Assembly (NCBI RefSeq): GCF_038396675.1 | Contig: NC_088922.1 | Location: 9,661,001-9,725,000 of the forward strand | Length of the DNA stretch: 64,000 nucleotides | Source: Hydra vulgaris | Lineage: Eukaryota; Cnidaria; Hydrozoa; Anthoathecata; Hydridae | Reading direction: 5' to 3' | Shown here: positions 14,008 to 38,160 of the stretch, one piece after another | Position numbering within the stretch: position 1 is the stretch's first letter | How the letters are laid out: each line of letters starts with the position of its first letter | Position numbers and translations under genes: made by a program | Notes under the pieces: model-generated | Seen by the model: only the letters and a program-made list of their open reading frames with translations | Database searches by the model: none | What the model was told of the DNA's origin: nothing

Positions 14008-14958
14008 TGTTTTTCTTTAGTTAAATTTTGTAGTTTTCATACTTTTGTTTGAATGATATAAATTATTTTATTTTTAATTTTTTTTTTCTGTTCACATTTT
14101 TCAATTCTAAAAGTTTTAAATTAATGAGGGTTTGTATTGCAATAAATAGGGGGTATATTAGGTGTATAATTTTTCTTAGGTGTACTTTTTTTTATTGCTG
14201 TTTTTTAAATTTTTGCCCTTTTGCAAAAAATGAAAATTTAAAGCTTTATCATTATAATTAGTTAATATTTATTCATAAAATAATTGATAATGTTCTAAAT
14301 ATGGTGTAGAAAGTGTGGAAGGGTGAAAGGTGTATGAGGTGTGAAAGGGTGAAAGATGTAGGAAGTTTCAAAAAGAACTTTCAGAGATTAGAGTCAAAGA
14401 TTCTTTTTTTTTTTAATGTAGTTTTGAAGTTCTAAAATTAGTTAGAAACTTCTGAGGTTTATTGAAAAAGAAAAAAAAAGACTTTAAACGTTTTGAAATC
14501 AATTATTTCTGAACTCAGAATTCTTATGTATAAATGTAACCTGGTATCTAGGTTCAAAAGTTATTGTTTTAAGAACTCATAAAGATGTTTTTATTAATGA
14601 TGTTTAGAAGTTCATAAAAAATTTTGGAGCTTCAGGAATAAAGGAGTCCAGTTAAAAATAGAGAATCTTTGGCTTTCAACACTAGAACCTTTTCTTGGTT
14701 TAAATTGTTTTGCTCTGCAAAAATAATTTTAATCTAAATTAATGAAAATAAATGACATAAAATGAATTATTAAAATGTTATAAATACTAAAATAAAATAA
14801 ACCTTATATAAATAACAAATACACTTATAAAATTTTCAAAATAAATTTTTATTTGTAATTATGATATTATTTATTCATTTTATAATTGTTTATATTCAAT
14901 GAACTATTGGCATTGTTTATGCTCTTTTAAAAACTGTTTTTTAGACTGTTTTGTAGGT
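14008..14958. other. Intergenic AT-rich stretch upstream of PRELID1
   Basis: No gene supported. Short duplicated motifs GTGTGGAAGGGTGAAAGGTG / GTGTGAAAGGGTGAAAGATG lie near 14311-14360. The 70-codon frame at 14049-14261 shows no recognisable motif. Confidence 0.4.
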
Positions 14959-15510
14959 ATGAAGTTTATTGAGACAAGTTCTAGTATAAATCATTCTTGG
15001 TTCAATATCAGTTCGGTGTTTTTTTGTAGATATCCGAATCCATATAGTAAACATGTTCTTTCTGAAGATGTTATATCACGAAAACTTGAAAATAATATTT
15101 TAAAAACAATACGCTTACAGTCTAAGACAAATGATGCTCCTAACTGGTTAAAGCGTTTCCTTCCATCTTCAACTGCTTATATTGTTGAAGAATCACATGT
15201 AGACTTGAAAACTGGTGTTATTATGACATATACCACTAATTTAAATTTGAAGACACTGCTACAAGTTGATGAAAAGGCTTTTTTCTTTAAATCCCCTGAT
15301 GGCTCTACTAAAGTGAATCGTCAAGCTTGTATTAGATCAAATTTATTTGGTTTATGTCATGCATTTGAGTCCTTTGGGTTAAAAAGATATTGTTCAAACA
15401 TTTCGAAGATGGAGAAAAGCTTTGATTATGTATTAAAAATAAAATCTCCTCAGCCTATTTCGCATCTAAATTATAATTTACCTGACATAAGCAATGCATT
15501 TCCAGTTTAA
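14959..15510 (+). CDS. PRELID1: PRELI domain protein, mitochondrial lipid transfer (PRELID1-like)
   Basis: A 183-residue single-exon gene. PRELI/MSF1 proteins pair with TRIAP1 in the mitochondrial intermembrane space and carry phosphatidic acid between membranes for cardiolipin synthesis (family knowledge). Direct evidence: MKFIETSSSINHSWFNISSV at the start, the signature YPNPYSKHVLSED at about residues 25-37, a WLKRFLPSS segment, the beta-strand NLNLKTLLQVDEKAFF and a C-terminal helix with KRYCSNISKMEKSFDYVL. The ATG at 14959 is chosen because it aligns with the usual N-terminus just before the domain; the open frame extends 20 codons further upstream without resemblance. YPNPYSKHVLxED favours PRELID1/prel over PRELID3 or PRELID2. 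It is a little shorter than the human protein at the C-terminus. No stop or frameshift interrupts it. Confidence 0.88.
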   Translation: MKFIETSSSINHSWFNISSVFFCRYPNPYSKHVLSEDVISRKLENNILKTIRLQSKTNDAPNWLKRFLPSSTAYIVEESHVDLKTGVIMTYTTNLNLKTLLQVDEKAFFFKSPDGSTKVNRQACIRSNLFGLCHAFESFGLKRYCSNISKMEKSFDYVLKIKSPQPISHLNYNLPDISNAFPV

Positions 15511-16081
15511 ATTTTAAAAATTTTAAATATGAGAGGGTTTTATTTTAATTATCTATCATTTTAAACTTTTATCAAATTAGAATGATAACACTAGAAAATA
15601 GATAAAAATAAGGTTGCGTAAAAAATTTGAAATATACTTCAACACGTACACAAACATTTTTGTATGTAAAAGTATTAGGATGCTTGCATATATAAATATA
15701 TTCTTTCACACACACACATTTTTGTATGTATAGGTGTTTAAATTCATATATAAGGCAGTGTTTTTTTATATAAAAAAAAATAAAAGTTTTGTAGTTTTTT
15801 TAATTCGTTTTAGAGCTACCAATTAACGAACTGTATATACTCCTTTTCTACCCTCTTTCTTTTCCTTTTCTTTTTTCTTTAAGAGCTGGGGGTTAATAGA
15901 GCATAATTAAATTTTACAATAATTTGTACGTTTTATTATAAAATAAATTATAAATTTATAACAAATACTATATTTAGTTTTGCGTAATTAATACTAAGTT
16001 TTTGTAAAATCAGTTTTATACTAAGAAGAATAAAACTACTAAATCCTCAGTTAAAAAAAATGTTCAAACCAATTTATTATA

Positions 16082-16262
16082 ATGTTAATAATAAAAATTA
16101 TTATTATTATAATAAAAATTGTTATTAATATTATTATTATTGTTATTGTTGTTATTATTGTTATTATTATTATTGTTATTATTGTTATTATTATTATTAT
16201 TATTGTTATTATTGTTATTATTATTATTATTACTATTATTATTGCTATTATGCAATACTATA
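16082..16262. repeat. (TTA/TTG)n trinucleotide microsatellite
   Basis: About 180 bp of ATT/GTT units. Long Ile/Val and Asn-only frames on opposite strands come from this repeat. Confidence 0.95.
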
Positions 16263-17099
16263 TTTAACATTTATTTAATTTATTTATTTATTTGATCATT
16301 TTTAGTAGTATACAAAATATACAACTAAATATGACCAATTATGACTATAAGCGTGGCTATACTTGTTGTTATTAAATTTATATTTCTCAGTGTTAAATTC
16401 TTGTTGATTATTCTGTAGTATCCTCTAATTATTTTAAATAGAAAAATAGTTTGAAATATAGTGTGCATATAAAGTATTATATATAGTAAATACAATAATT
16501 ATATCACACAAGACCACACAGGAAAAAAAAAAAGAGTCACATTTTAAAAGTTTTGCGAAAGTAAATATTGATCAGTTATAAAAGTTTTTATAAATGATCA
16601 ATGATTTAGATAATATTTTTGTTTAATAGATAGTCTGTGGTATGTTGTATATATATGGCGTAATCAATCTATTTTTGACTTTTTTTTTTTTTTTTCCCCT
16701 GCTCTTTACATTATTTTTATATCACCTCATATGATGATATGATCGCACAAAAAAATTTTAAGTTAATCATAGGTTCAGTTTTCTAGCATTTATTAACTAA
16801 TATTTAATGTGTCCACCTCATTTGTATGTTGTTCACCTCAGGCACTTTTAGGTCAGCAGTTAGGTGGGCATTGCCAAATGTTTGCCCTAATTCTGACAGC
16901 TACTATATTTAAAACAAAGAAGAAAAAAAAGTTTAAATATTAAATTTTAAATAATTGTTAAACTTTAAATAAATAAATTAAACTAAAGCTTTTTCTTCCT
17001 GATTTTTAGTTTTTGCTTTATATGAATACCATTATAAATGATCAATATCTCAAAACTTTTTAAATGTTATGTTGTTTTTTCCTGCGTGCTCTTCATTTT

Positions 17100-17141
17100 A
17101 ATGTATACATACATACATACATACATACATACATACATACA

Positions 17142-17227
<86 letters not shown>

Positions 17228-17250
17228 CACACACACATATACATATATAT
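17100..17250. repeat. (ATAC)n plus (TA)n compound microsatellite
   Basis: About 17 ATAC units, then TA, then ACACAC. Confidence 0.95.
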
Positions 17251-17572
17251 AGTTTAAAATATGGTTGAACTGCGTTAAAAAAAACAAGCAGATGAATTTT
17301 AATAAGATTTTCTTAATAAAATAAAGTTATACAAAAAAAATAAACTTTTGATGAAACTTTTTAAAATCAACATTATGTTTCATTAAGTCAATAACCTTTA
17401 AAGGTTTTTAGTGAGACCAGATTCTACTGGATTATTTTTTTTTTATTTTTTCAAAACATAATTCTTAATTTTGAAAATTAAATTATTTTTAATTTTTATT
17501 TACATAAATAAAGAAGGAACCAAAAATAAAAAGGAATTAGCTTATAATATTATTTAATAACGCCAATAGTAA

Positions 17573-25905
<8,333 letters not shown>

Positions 25906-27524
25906 AATTCGCGTAATACAAAACAGAATTTGAAAATGTAACTGAAGCAAAATGGTAATTCTCAAGATTTTAGGCGATATTTTGAAACCACTTCCATTTT
26001 AGATATTAAAAAGATTTTCATTTTAGTATGTTTAAAATCTTCTATAGAGTTTGTTTAAATAGCTTCTCGATGAAAGGCTAGATTTATTGGTTTAGAGTTG
26101 TTTGGTTGAATACTCGAACAAGTTTTGACGTGTGTAACTCGATAAAAGTCACAAATAATTTCTATAATTATTTGTTATATATAAATTAATTTGAAATATG
26201 AGTTAATATTTTAAAAAATCAGAAAATTTTGTTTTTATATAACACTATAACGTTGACGTTTCCTCAGTCTTCGAAGATTCCGAAATTTAAACCGTCTTTC
26301 GAGTATCTTTATTTGGCTAATCGGATATTAAACAAAACTTTTTTTATAATTGCTTGAATGAAGACCATGCCGAAAAACTGTAAACACGTTTATGTATGAT
26401 ATGAAAACTTAGCTCCCATTCTTTTTCAACTTAATTTCCTTAATCCTTGCATTATGGGGGAAACGCGAAAGTTTAACAAAGTTTAAATTTGTTATTTGCA
26501 AAATGTAATAAGAACGTTTTTAACTATGGAAACCAAGTTTAATATCTTTTTAAACTTTATTCCGATTGGGATGTACGCGGAAAAAAATCATAATTCCATA
26601 CTATATTTTCGGGTTGCTTAGCTACGTGCTAGTGGCTACTGTTCAAATATATCCTTTGCACATTATTCTAAGATACAAAGCAACTTTATCCAGTTTAAAA
26701 AAATATTCAGTCGATTTATTTTATCGGTCACAAAAATTGAACGCATGATAAAACAGTGGGAAAGCAAGAAAACACAGCTGAACAAATTATTAGTTTTCAA
26801 TCTTCCCATTGTTTGCAGTACTAAATCCCGAAGAAGGATTGGTTTGCCATACGGTTTTTTAAATAAAACAGATTGAGGTAAATATATGCAACTTTATCTC
26901 GTTACCTGTATTCTAAGGAACAACGAACGATTTAAATTTGACGAGGTTATCTTTTTTTTTTTTTCTTATATTTTTATTAAGTTTTTTTTTTAATGTTTAA
27001 AACCATATACAGAACTCCAATTCTTACAATATAATTCGCTCCTTCATGTAGTTGCCACCATAAATATGCATTGATGCGTGAGCCTTGTGAATAATGTTTT
27101 GTCAGGTGTTAGCTTTCACGCTCAGTTGATCTTTTATCTCCCATGCTCCGTTGATACCCAATAGGATTTTAACTAATAAGGGGGGTTAATATAAAGCTAT
27201 CTTTGAAAATAGGGGGTTAACTGGAAGTTTTCGAAAGAAAAAAAAACATATAAAAACTTAAAATATGATTTGTTTTGAAAATTTATTTTTAACTTTTAAA
27301 CATTCTTCTCGAAAATAAACTTGAAAAACCGCATTGGCAAAAAAAGTTCAGTTTTTTTTTTTTTACGAAGTATTTTATTGTACTAAAAAATACCTCAGTT
27401 AGTACTTCTGGATTAACACCCCGAATCCACGGTTGTGGTTTTTTTTTTTTAGTAAAGCACCTTCAGTTTACTTATCCAGTTAGGATTTCAATGGAAAATA
27501 ATTTTAAAATAGGCTTTATACAAA
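25906..27524. other. Intergenic region between TFB1M and the zinc-finger gene
   Basis: No gene supported. A T-rich tract ending in TAG near 27452 could be a 5' leader acceptor for the next gene (trans- or cis-splicing), but this is speculative. Confidence 0.4.
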
Positions 27525-31781
<4,257 letters not shown>

Positions 31782-31865
31782 AATTTTTATTAAGGAATTT
31801 ATATGACTTTTATAAAAATGTAGATAGGCATTATGTTAAAGAATTTTGTATTTTAAATTTTATAT

Positions 31866-31993
<128 letters not shown>

Positions 31994-32109
31994 GTTTATG
32001 TTTATTTTTATGCTGTATAATGAAACAAAACTTCATTTTTTACGTGTATAATCATGTAACTGAAACTAAACTGCAATTGAAATTCTTTGAACGCAATACT
32101 TTCTAAAAG

Positions 32110-32143
32110 ATGTCATATATATCTATATATATATACACTTATG

Positions 32144-32201
<58 letters not shown>

Positions 32202-32220
32202 TATATACACACACACACGA

Positions 32221-32277
<57 letters not shown>
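32110..32277. repeat. (TA)n followed by (AC)n microsatellite
   Basis: TA to about 32207, then about 70 bp of AC dinucleotides with one GAACACAT interruption. Confidence 0.95.
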
Positions 32278-33055
32278 ACTCGTATGATTAATGATATCAT
32301 AATGATTCGCCTAAAAACTTTATTTGTGTCATCTGTAATATCAGATCATTTTACTTAAGATCAGTCCTATTTTAGCTGTTTAGATTTCACAATTAATTGA
32401 GTTCAGCTTTAATTAGTAAAATGTTCTACATAACTTTGAACAAAGATGCTTGAATAGAGGAATGAGAAGGAATGAGACGCGTTATTTTTTTAGACTTTAA
32501 GGCGCTGCAAGCATAACCTACCGGTATTTTTACAAAGAATTGAGTGAGAGCGTTCAGCAAGACATTCTTTATCAATTTTTGCAGTGGACGAATGTGTACT
32601 TTAGTTACTCTAAAATCATTTTATTTTGATGCCGGCGTTATAATCACTGCGCCATACTTGCTTAATTTAATTTCAAGATATTTGAAAGTAAGTTTAATTT
32701 TAAGTATAAAAATGACGTATATAATAAAACATTAAAACAATCAAAAATATCACTATATATAAAAAAAAAATATAAAAAAAATATATCTATATAAGATAGT
32801 TTAATCAAACCTCGGCCACATTCACACTAAAAAATTTTATTGACCGGATTATTATAGATTTATACTGCTGCACTATACATCATAAGATAGCTTAGTCTTT
32901 CAGCTACAAAACTACATAAACTGTTCTAACCTTTGTAAGAGATTTTGGCATTACCATTAAAAATAGTACAGTGTCAAAAACTTTGAATCTTACCCTTTGT
33001 ACTTAACATTGCCATGTTGATTTAAAGTTATTAATTAAGTGATTTTAAGTCATTT

Positions 33056-33250
33056 GTGCGGCCGTAGCACAGTGGTTAGAACGCTTGCTTTATAAGCAGG
33101 AGATCCAGGTTCGAAACGAGCTCTGGACATATTTTCGACATATAGTCCCCCCTTAGGTGACTTTGAAAGTGATCTTATTCTCGCCTAAGATGACATTACA
33201 AATAGGGGGCAAGATTAAATCTTGTTTGGAAACGTCATTAAAAAAAGATT
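33056..33250 (+). repeat. tRNA-derived SINE-like sequence
   Basis: An A-box-like TAGCACAGTGGTTAGAACGC (33065-33084), an anticodon-arm-like stem CTTGC-TTTATAA-GCAGG and a B box GGTTCGAAACG (33109-33119) are spaced as in a tRNA. The 5' GCGGCCG has no matching 3' acceptor strand and the T stem does not pair, so it is not a functional tRNA gene. A body of about 130 bp follows (TAGTCCCCCCTTAGGTGACT, then two AGATTAAATCTTG-like units). Confidence 0.6.
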
Positions 33251-33904
33251 AAATCTTTAGCAAATAAGATTAAATCCTGTTTTAAATGGTATTTAGGGTT
33301 TGAATGCGATTGGAGCATACAAACCCTAAACACCATGGATCCGCGCTTGCCTAGTTCTCACGTCTACTCCAATTCGTTGTGTTAACACAACTTACTTTGA
33401 AGCTAAATGATTTAAATCCAAAATATGACATGATAAGGTAGCTTTTATAATTGCGAACAAATAATAAAAATAGTACTTAGCGAAAGTTATCGTATAGCAT
33501 TCAATAAAAACATTGTTTATAAAAATATCATTTAAAAATAATATTCAATAGAATAATAATGCAAATTGTATTAAGCTACCATATACATCATGTAATAAAA
33601 TTCTTATAAAAAGACTTTTAAAGATTGAGTACATATTAGTCAGAATTGTTCTCACAAGTAATACAAACTAAATATTTAGTGCAATCTCTAGCAATACTTG
33701 ACATGCGTTGTGGTACCATTTGTAGGATTCCTGGAAAATCATTAGTTTCCTTTTACAAAAAATTACATTGCATTATCCACAAGGAGTTCTATCTTTTTTG
33801 TAATTACTTTGTTAATTTTCCCATTATTCTTTTGATAAGTTCCTTCTTTAATTTTGGATTTTCTCTAATTTTCACAATTGTTAGTTGCTTTTATTATTTC
33901 TAGT
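33251..33904. other. AT-rich stretch without recognised features
   Basis: The 85-codon frame at 33646-33903 is hydrophobic low-complexity translation of AT-rich DNA with no recognisable motif. Confidence 0.4.
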
Positions 33905-33971
33905 GTGCTCCAAAAACGCTTATTTGTCTAGTATTTATAAAAAACTAGACAAATAAGCGTTTTTGGAGCAC
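33905..33971. repeat. Perfect palindrome, 28-bp arms, at the LINE 3' truncation
   Basis: Arms 33905-33932 and 33944-33971, loop of 11 bp. The right arm is the end of the LINE family A coding sequence on the minus strand (segment encoding PKCSKNAYLS); the left arm is its inverted copy. Confidence 0.9.
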
Positions 33972-36900
33972 TTAGGAACAGTCACAGAAAAAGGATGAGA
34001 CTTAATTGAATGACGTGTAACACGAGGATGAATTTTAGTTGATGGCACAAGAGACGCTAGCTTTTTAGAGCAGTGCCCATTATAGTATTTGTAGAAAAGA
34101 GAAAGAGAAGCAATATTACGACGATGTGATAATGGTTGGAGGTTGGCTGCAAGAGCAGGTCCAACTATGTTTACAATGCGTTTTTGCACCTTGTCTAAAA
34201 GAGATTTAAAAGAAAAGTAGTTACTTTGATGAATAAAATCCTTAGTAAAATTTTTTAAAACTATTTTATTCCATAAGAATGGTATTTAAAACTATTTTAT
34301 TCCATAAGAATGGTCCGCGATAATCAATACAAAATTTAAAAAGATTTGTTTGAAAAATGGGCTGCTTTATAAAATTATCATTCCGCAAAATGTATTTATT
34401 TTTATCTTTCGATGAATACAAATTATGGAAAGAAATAGGGGATGAATTGGTTTTACATTTAAACATAAAACAAAGAATATTAAAAATGTTAAGCTCATAT
34501 ATATTAAAAACTTTCATTTCAAATAATAGAGGCTTGGCATGAGAATAACGGTCTTTAAAATATATGAGACGTGCTACATGCTTCTGCTGACAATAAAGAG
34601 GTTTAAGTTTAATTTTCTTTGCACTACCCCAAGCAATGTTTGCATAGTTTATGTGACAATGAATAAATGAGTGATGTAATTGTACTAAATTACGTTTATT
34701 TAAAACATTTCTTGCTTTGTACAATATTCCTATACTTTTTGAAATTTTACTTGATAAGTTTTTGATGTGACTTTTCCATGTTAGATTTTCATCTATACAA
34801 ACACCTAGAAAGTTGGTTACTGTTACTTGTTCAATTTGTATATTGTCAATAACAAGATGAGGCATGTTAATTGGCAGTTTATGTTTTTTGATAAGAGGAT
34901 GGAAAAGAACCCATTTAGTTTTATCAATGTTAAGAGATAATATGTTAGTCTTAAACCAGTCTGATATTTTGTTTAACTCGATGTTCAAGCAACTAAATAA
35001 AGTAGGAATGCTTTTGTGTGACATGAATAAATTGGTGTCATCAGCAAACATAATTGTTATTAAATCCGAGACTTTGTATAAATCATTAATATAAATAAGG
35101 AAAAGAAGAGGTCCTAATATGGATCCTTGAGGAACTCCACATGTAATATTTAACAAATTTGATGATAATGTTTCATCGGCGTAAACAAATTGTTTGCGAT
35201 TAGTTAAATAACTTTTTAACAATTTTAAAACATTGCCTGTTATACCACAACATTTTAATTTTTTAGCAAGAATTTTATGATTAATGGTATCAAACGCTTT
35301 CGCAAAATCAATAAATACTCCCAATGTGAATTTAGAATTATTAAATGAGTCTGATATACTTCATGTAAGCTGAATAATTGCATGCTCTGTTGAATTATTT
35401 TTTTTAAATCCATATTGCATGTTATATAATAATTTGTTTGATAAAAGGTGATTGTATATTCTGTTGTACAAAATTTATAGAGATTTATAGAGATAGAGAA
35501 TAGAATCCGAAGTAAGAAAGTGACAAGCTCGATAAAGAGATGCAACCTTAGCAGATGCTAATTTTGCAACTGATTTGATATACGGTTTCCAAGAGAGATT
35601 GGAAGTAAGAGTTAATCCTAGAAGATAAAGAGTAGATGACTCATTGAGTACATCATTGTTCATAAATATAGGAAGATCTAAACTATTGCGATAACGATTG
35701 GCTAAAAAAAATTGAGTCTTATCTGTATTGAAGTTCACCAGCCACTGTGAGCTCCATACTGTAGCAGAAGTGAGATCCTTTTCAAGCTCAAATGCCCCCT
35801 CCAAGCAATCAGAGAGTGTTGGTTTCTTATCACGACAAGAATAAATGGTAGTATCATCAGCAAACAATGCCACCTTAGATGTGAGAATATCTGGAAGATC
35901 GTTAATGTAAATTAAAAAGAGTATAGGGCCAAGGATAAAACCTTGAGGAACCCCTGAAGTTACAGAATAAGAAGAAGAGTGTTGTCCATCGAGGACAACT
36001 TTCATTCTACGATTGGAAAGGAAGGATTCAATAATCTTAAAGATGTTGTCAGATACACTATAAGAAGAAAGCTTATGGAGAAGACCAACATGCCAAACTT
36101 TATCAAAAGCTTTTGAAATTTCAAGAGCGATGGCCTTAACCTCTCCACCTTTATCTAATGCACGATAAAACCTGTCAGTTATTACTGTTAACAAATCAGC
36201 TGTAGAACGAGAAGAGCGAAATACATATTGATGGCCAGAAAGTAAGTTATTAGATTCAAGATGAGAAATTAAGTGTTTGTTAATTAAAGATTCAATAACC
36301 TTGCTTATGATAGGAAAAAGACTTATGGGACGGTAGTTAGACGTAGCAGCACAGTGTGAGGAAAACCATGGAGGAGAGTCAGGCTCAACCTGGAATCGTC
36401 GAGAGGGAACAAAAGATTCCATGCCAGCCTGAATCCATAAAGTTATGTAAGATGCGCATTTGTCGACAGGAAGACAAAAGATTTCTACCCAAGGGCCATC
36501 ACGAAGAAAATCACGGAAAGAATCTCAGTCAGCTTTACTGTAGTTGTAAGAGGTTCGATAATAGGGGGATTTGGGTGATGAAGAAGCATGAGATATTAGT
36601 TTTAGAGAGATCAAACTGTGATTAGAAGCACCTAAGTGTGAATGTGGAGAAACTAAGCACTGACTAAGATCAGAAACAAGACATAAGTCGAGTAGAGAAG
36701 GTGAATGATTCGGGTTGTCAGGAAAGCGAGTTAGAAAGTTGACTATTTGAGTTAGAGATTGTGAAAGACAAAAGTTGTGGGCTTTAATGCCTGCAGAATC
36801 ACTGACACTAGAGCCAAACCATTAAGAGTGGTGAGCAATAAAGTCACCGACAACAACTATTTTAGCTGATGGATAAAGAGAGAGGGCTTGGTCAATATAA

Positions 36901-37330
36901 TCAGAAATAACATCAAAAAGAGTGCAGTCTTGAGATGAAGGAGAGCGATGTAGAACAAATAGAAAGGCAATAGAGCGAAGTGGTGCTAAACAAAAGCACA
37001 TGAAAGAATAGTCTTTGGATTCAAACCTAGTTTCACAACAAATGGATGAAATCTTACGAATGTAAATTCCCAGGCCAAGCATGTGACTATTGGAGTCTTT
37101 ACGAATTAAGGGAAGATAACCATCAACACTAAGATTGCAAGATGAGACAGCTAAACTCAAATTAGTCTCACAAAGAGCAAGTAGGTCTGGTGAACTTTGC
37201 AAGAGATAAGACTCAACAGAAGAAAAGTTACTTGGAAGACCACGAATATTAGTGAATGATAGGTTTAGAGAACTTGGTGATGATGATGGTTTTTTGTGTT
37301 TTATAGTTTTTGGTACTTTATTCCTTTTAA
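33935..37330 (-). mobile_element. LINE family A copy (CR1/jockey-like), split by another LINE
   Basis: Read on the minus strand: an APE-type endonuclease (37202-36822) with LLALCETNLSLAVSS, LHRSPSSQD and VVVGDFIAHHS; then the reverse transcriptase (36422-35475) with NYRPISLFPIISKVIESL, SKAFDKVWHVGLLHKLSS, GVPQGFILGPILFLIYINDL and the active site FADDTTIYSC. The frame stops at LTSDSILYLYKSL, interrupted by a second LINE (34206-35475). It resumes as LLDKVQKRIVNIVGPALAAN and ends near 33944. Stops and the GDFI change (usually GDFN) show the copy is dead. The 3' end is a palindrome instead of a tail. Confidence 0.88.
34206..35475 (-). mobile_element. 5'-truncated LINE (family B) nested inside LINE family A
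   Basis: A 352-residue frame at 35324-34266 is a reverse transcriptase: GVFIDFAKAFDTINHKILAK, LKSYLTNRKQFVYADETLSS, GVPQGSILGPLLFLIYINDL, the active site FADDTNLFMSHKS, and downstream KIKLKPLYCQQKHVARLIYF. A frameshifted piece just upstream (NHLLSNKLLYNMQYGFKKNN) shows it begins inside the RT domain, so it is 5'-truncated with no endonuclease. GAGATTTA occurs at both junctions (about 34201 and 35477), a possible 8-bp target duplication. A 29-bp tandem duplication near 34263-34314 lies at its coding 3' end. The palm motifs are intact. Confidence 0.85.
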
Positions 37331-38160
37331 AATTAGATTAAAGAGCCTAACTCAAAGCATAGATAGTAATCAGAACATCGTTTAATAGCGCAAGCAATTG
37401 CCTCATTATTATTAATAAACCCTAAGCCGTAACAAAGGGCTCCAAATGTGGCCTCCACAATGCACACCAAAAGTACAAACACCATCCATGCACAACATTG
37501 CACTGTAAATACTTTGATATTTTTCAGGTGTTGATGGATTCAACCTCTCTGAGAGTTACCACAGTGTTCGGGAAACCTAACTACCAGCCGGCCTCAGAAC
37601 CATAAAACTGAGTTTTAGAGCTGTACCCTCATTAGGAGATAATAGAATGAGTTGCCTAGTCATAAAAACAGAGACACAAGCAAAACCCATGCATTGAGTC
37701 AAGAAGATCCAGCATTCAACATCCTAAACTGGAAACAATGTATTAAAAATACATCTGCGCCAGCCTAACAGATGAAGAAGGGGTGAGAAGCTGGTCAACA
37801 GATAGAATCTGTTTACCCCTTAAGTCTTTGCCCAGGAGTATTTATACAAGACAGTAGCCGGATGCATTTAACATCTGCCCAAGATGAGCATTTTTATCGA
37901 GAAACCATCTCTAGCCTTTACTCAACCAAGATCCCCAAGGCGGAATTGGCATCTCCTAGCCTTTGCCTAAAAAGGCGTATCCTACAAGGCAGCAGGGCAT
38001 ATTCGCTAACTTTGTGCAGTGGTCTCAAGATATGATAAAATCTCCATCCTGTAGCGTAGCAACAAAAAATGGTTCCCTCGCAAAATTTAATCCGAGCCCC
38101 TAAATTCCTCTTTCTCCCCCCCCCCCCCCTAACCTCCTTCTTGATAAAAAATGTTATACA
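37331..38160. other. GC-richer stretch, possible 5' region of LINE family A
   Basis: Follows directly on the 5' side of the minus-strand LINE endonuclease and is richer in G+C than its surroundings (ACCAGCCGGCCTCAGAACC, GTAGCCGGATGCATTTAACA). No long frame. It may be the LINE 5' untranslated or ORF1-related region. A run of about 14 C lies near 38117-38130. Confidence 0.35.

Noticed and set aside
16082-16270. Poly-Ile and poly-Asn open frames
   Set aside because: Translation of a trinucleotide microsatellite on either strand.
32544-32735. Short open frame downstream of the zinc-finger gene
   Set aside because: No motif or splice signal; its composition looks like random AT-rich DNA.
33056-33130. 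Functional tRNA gene with a TAT anticodon
   Set aside because: Acceptor and T stems do not pair; more likely a tRNA-derived repeat.
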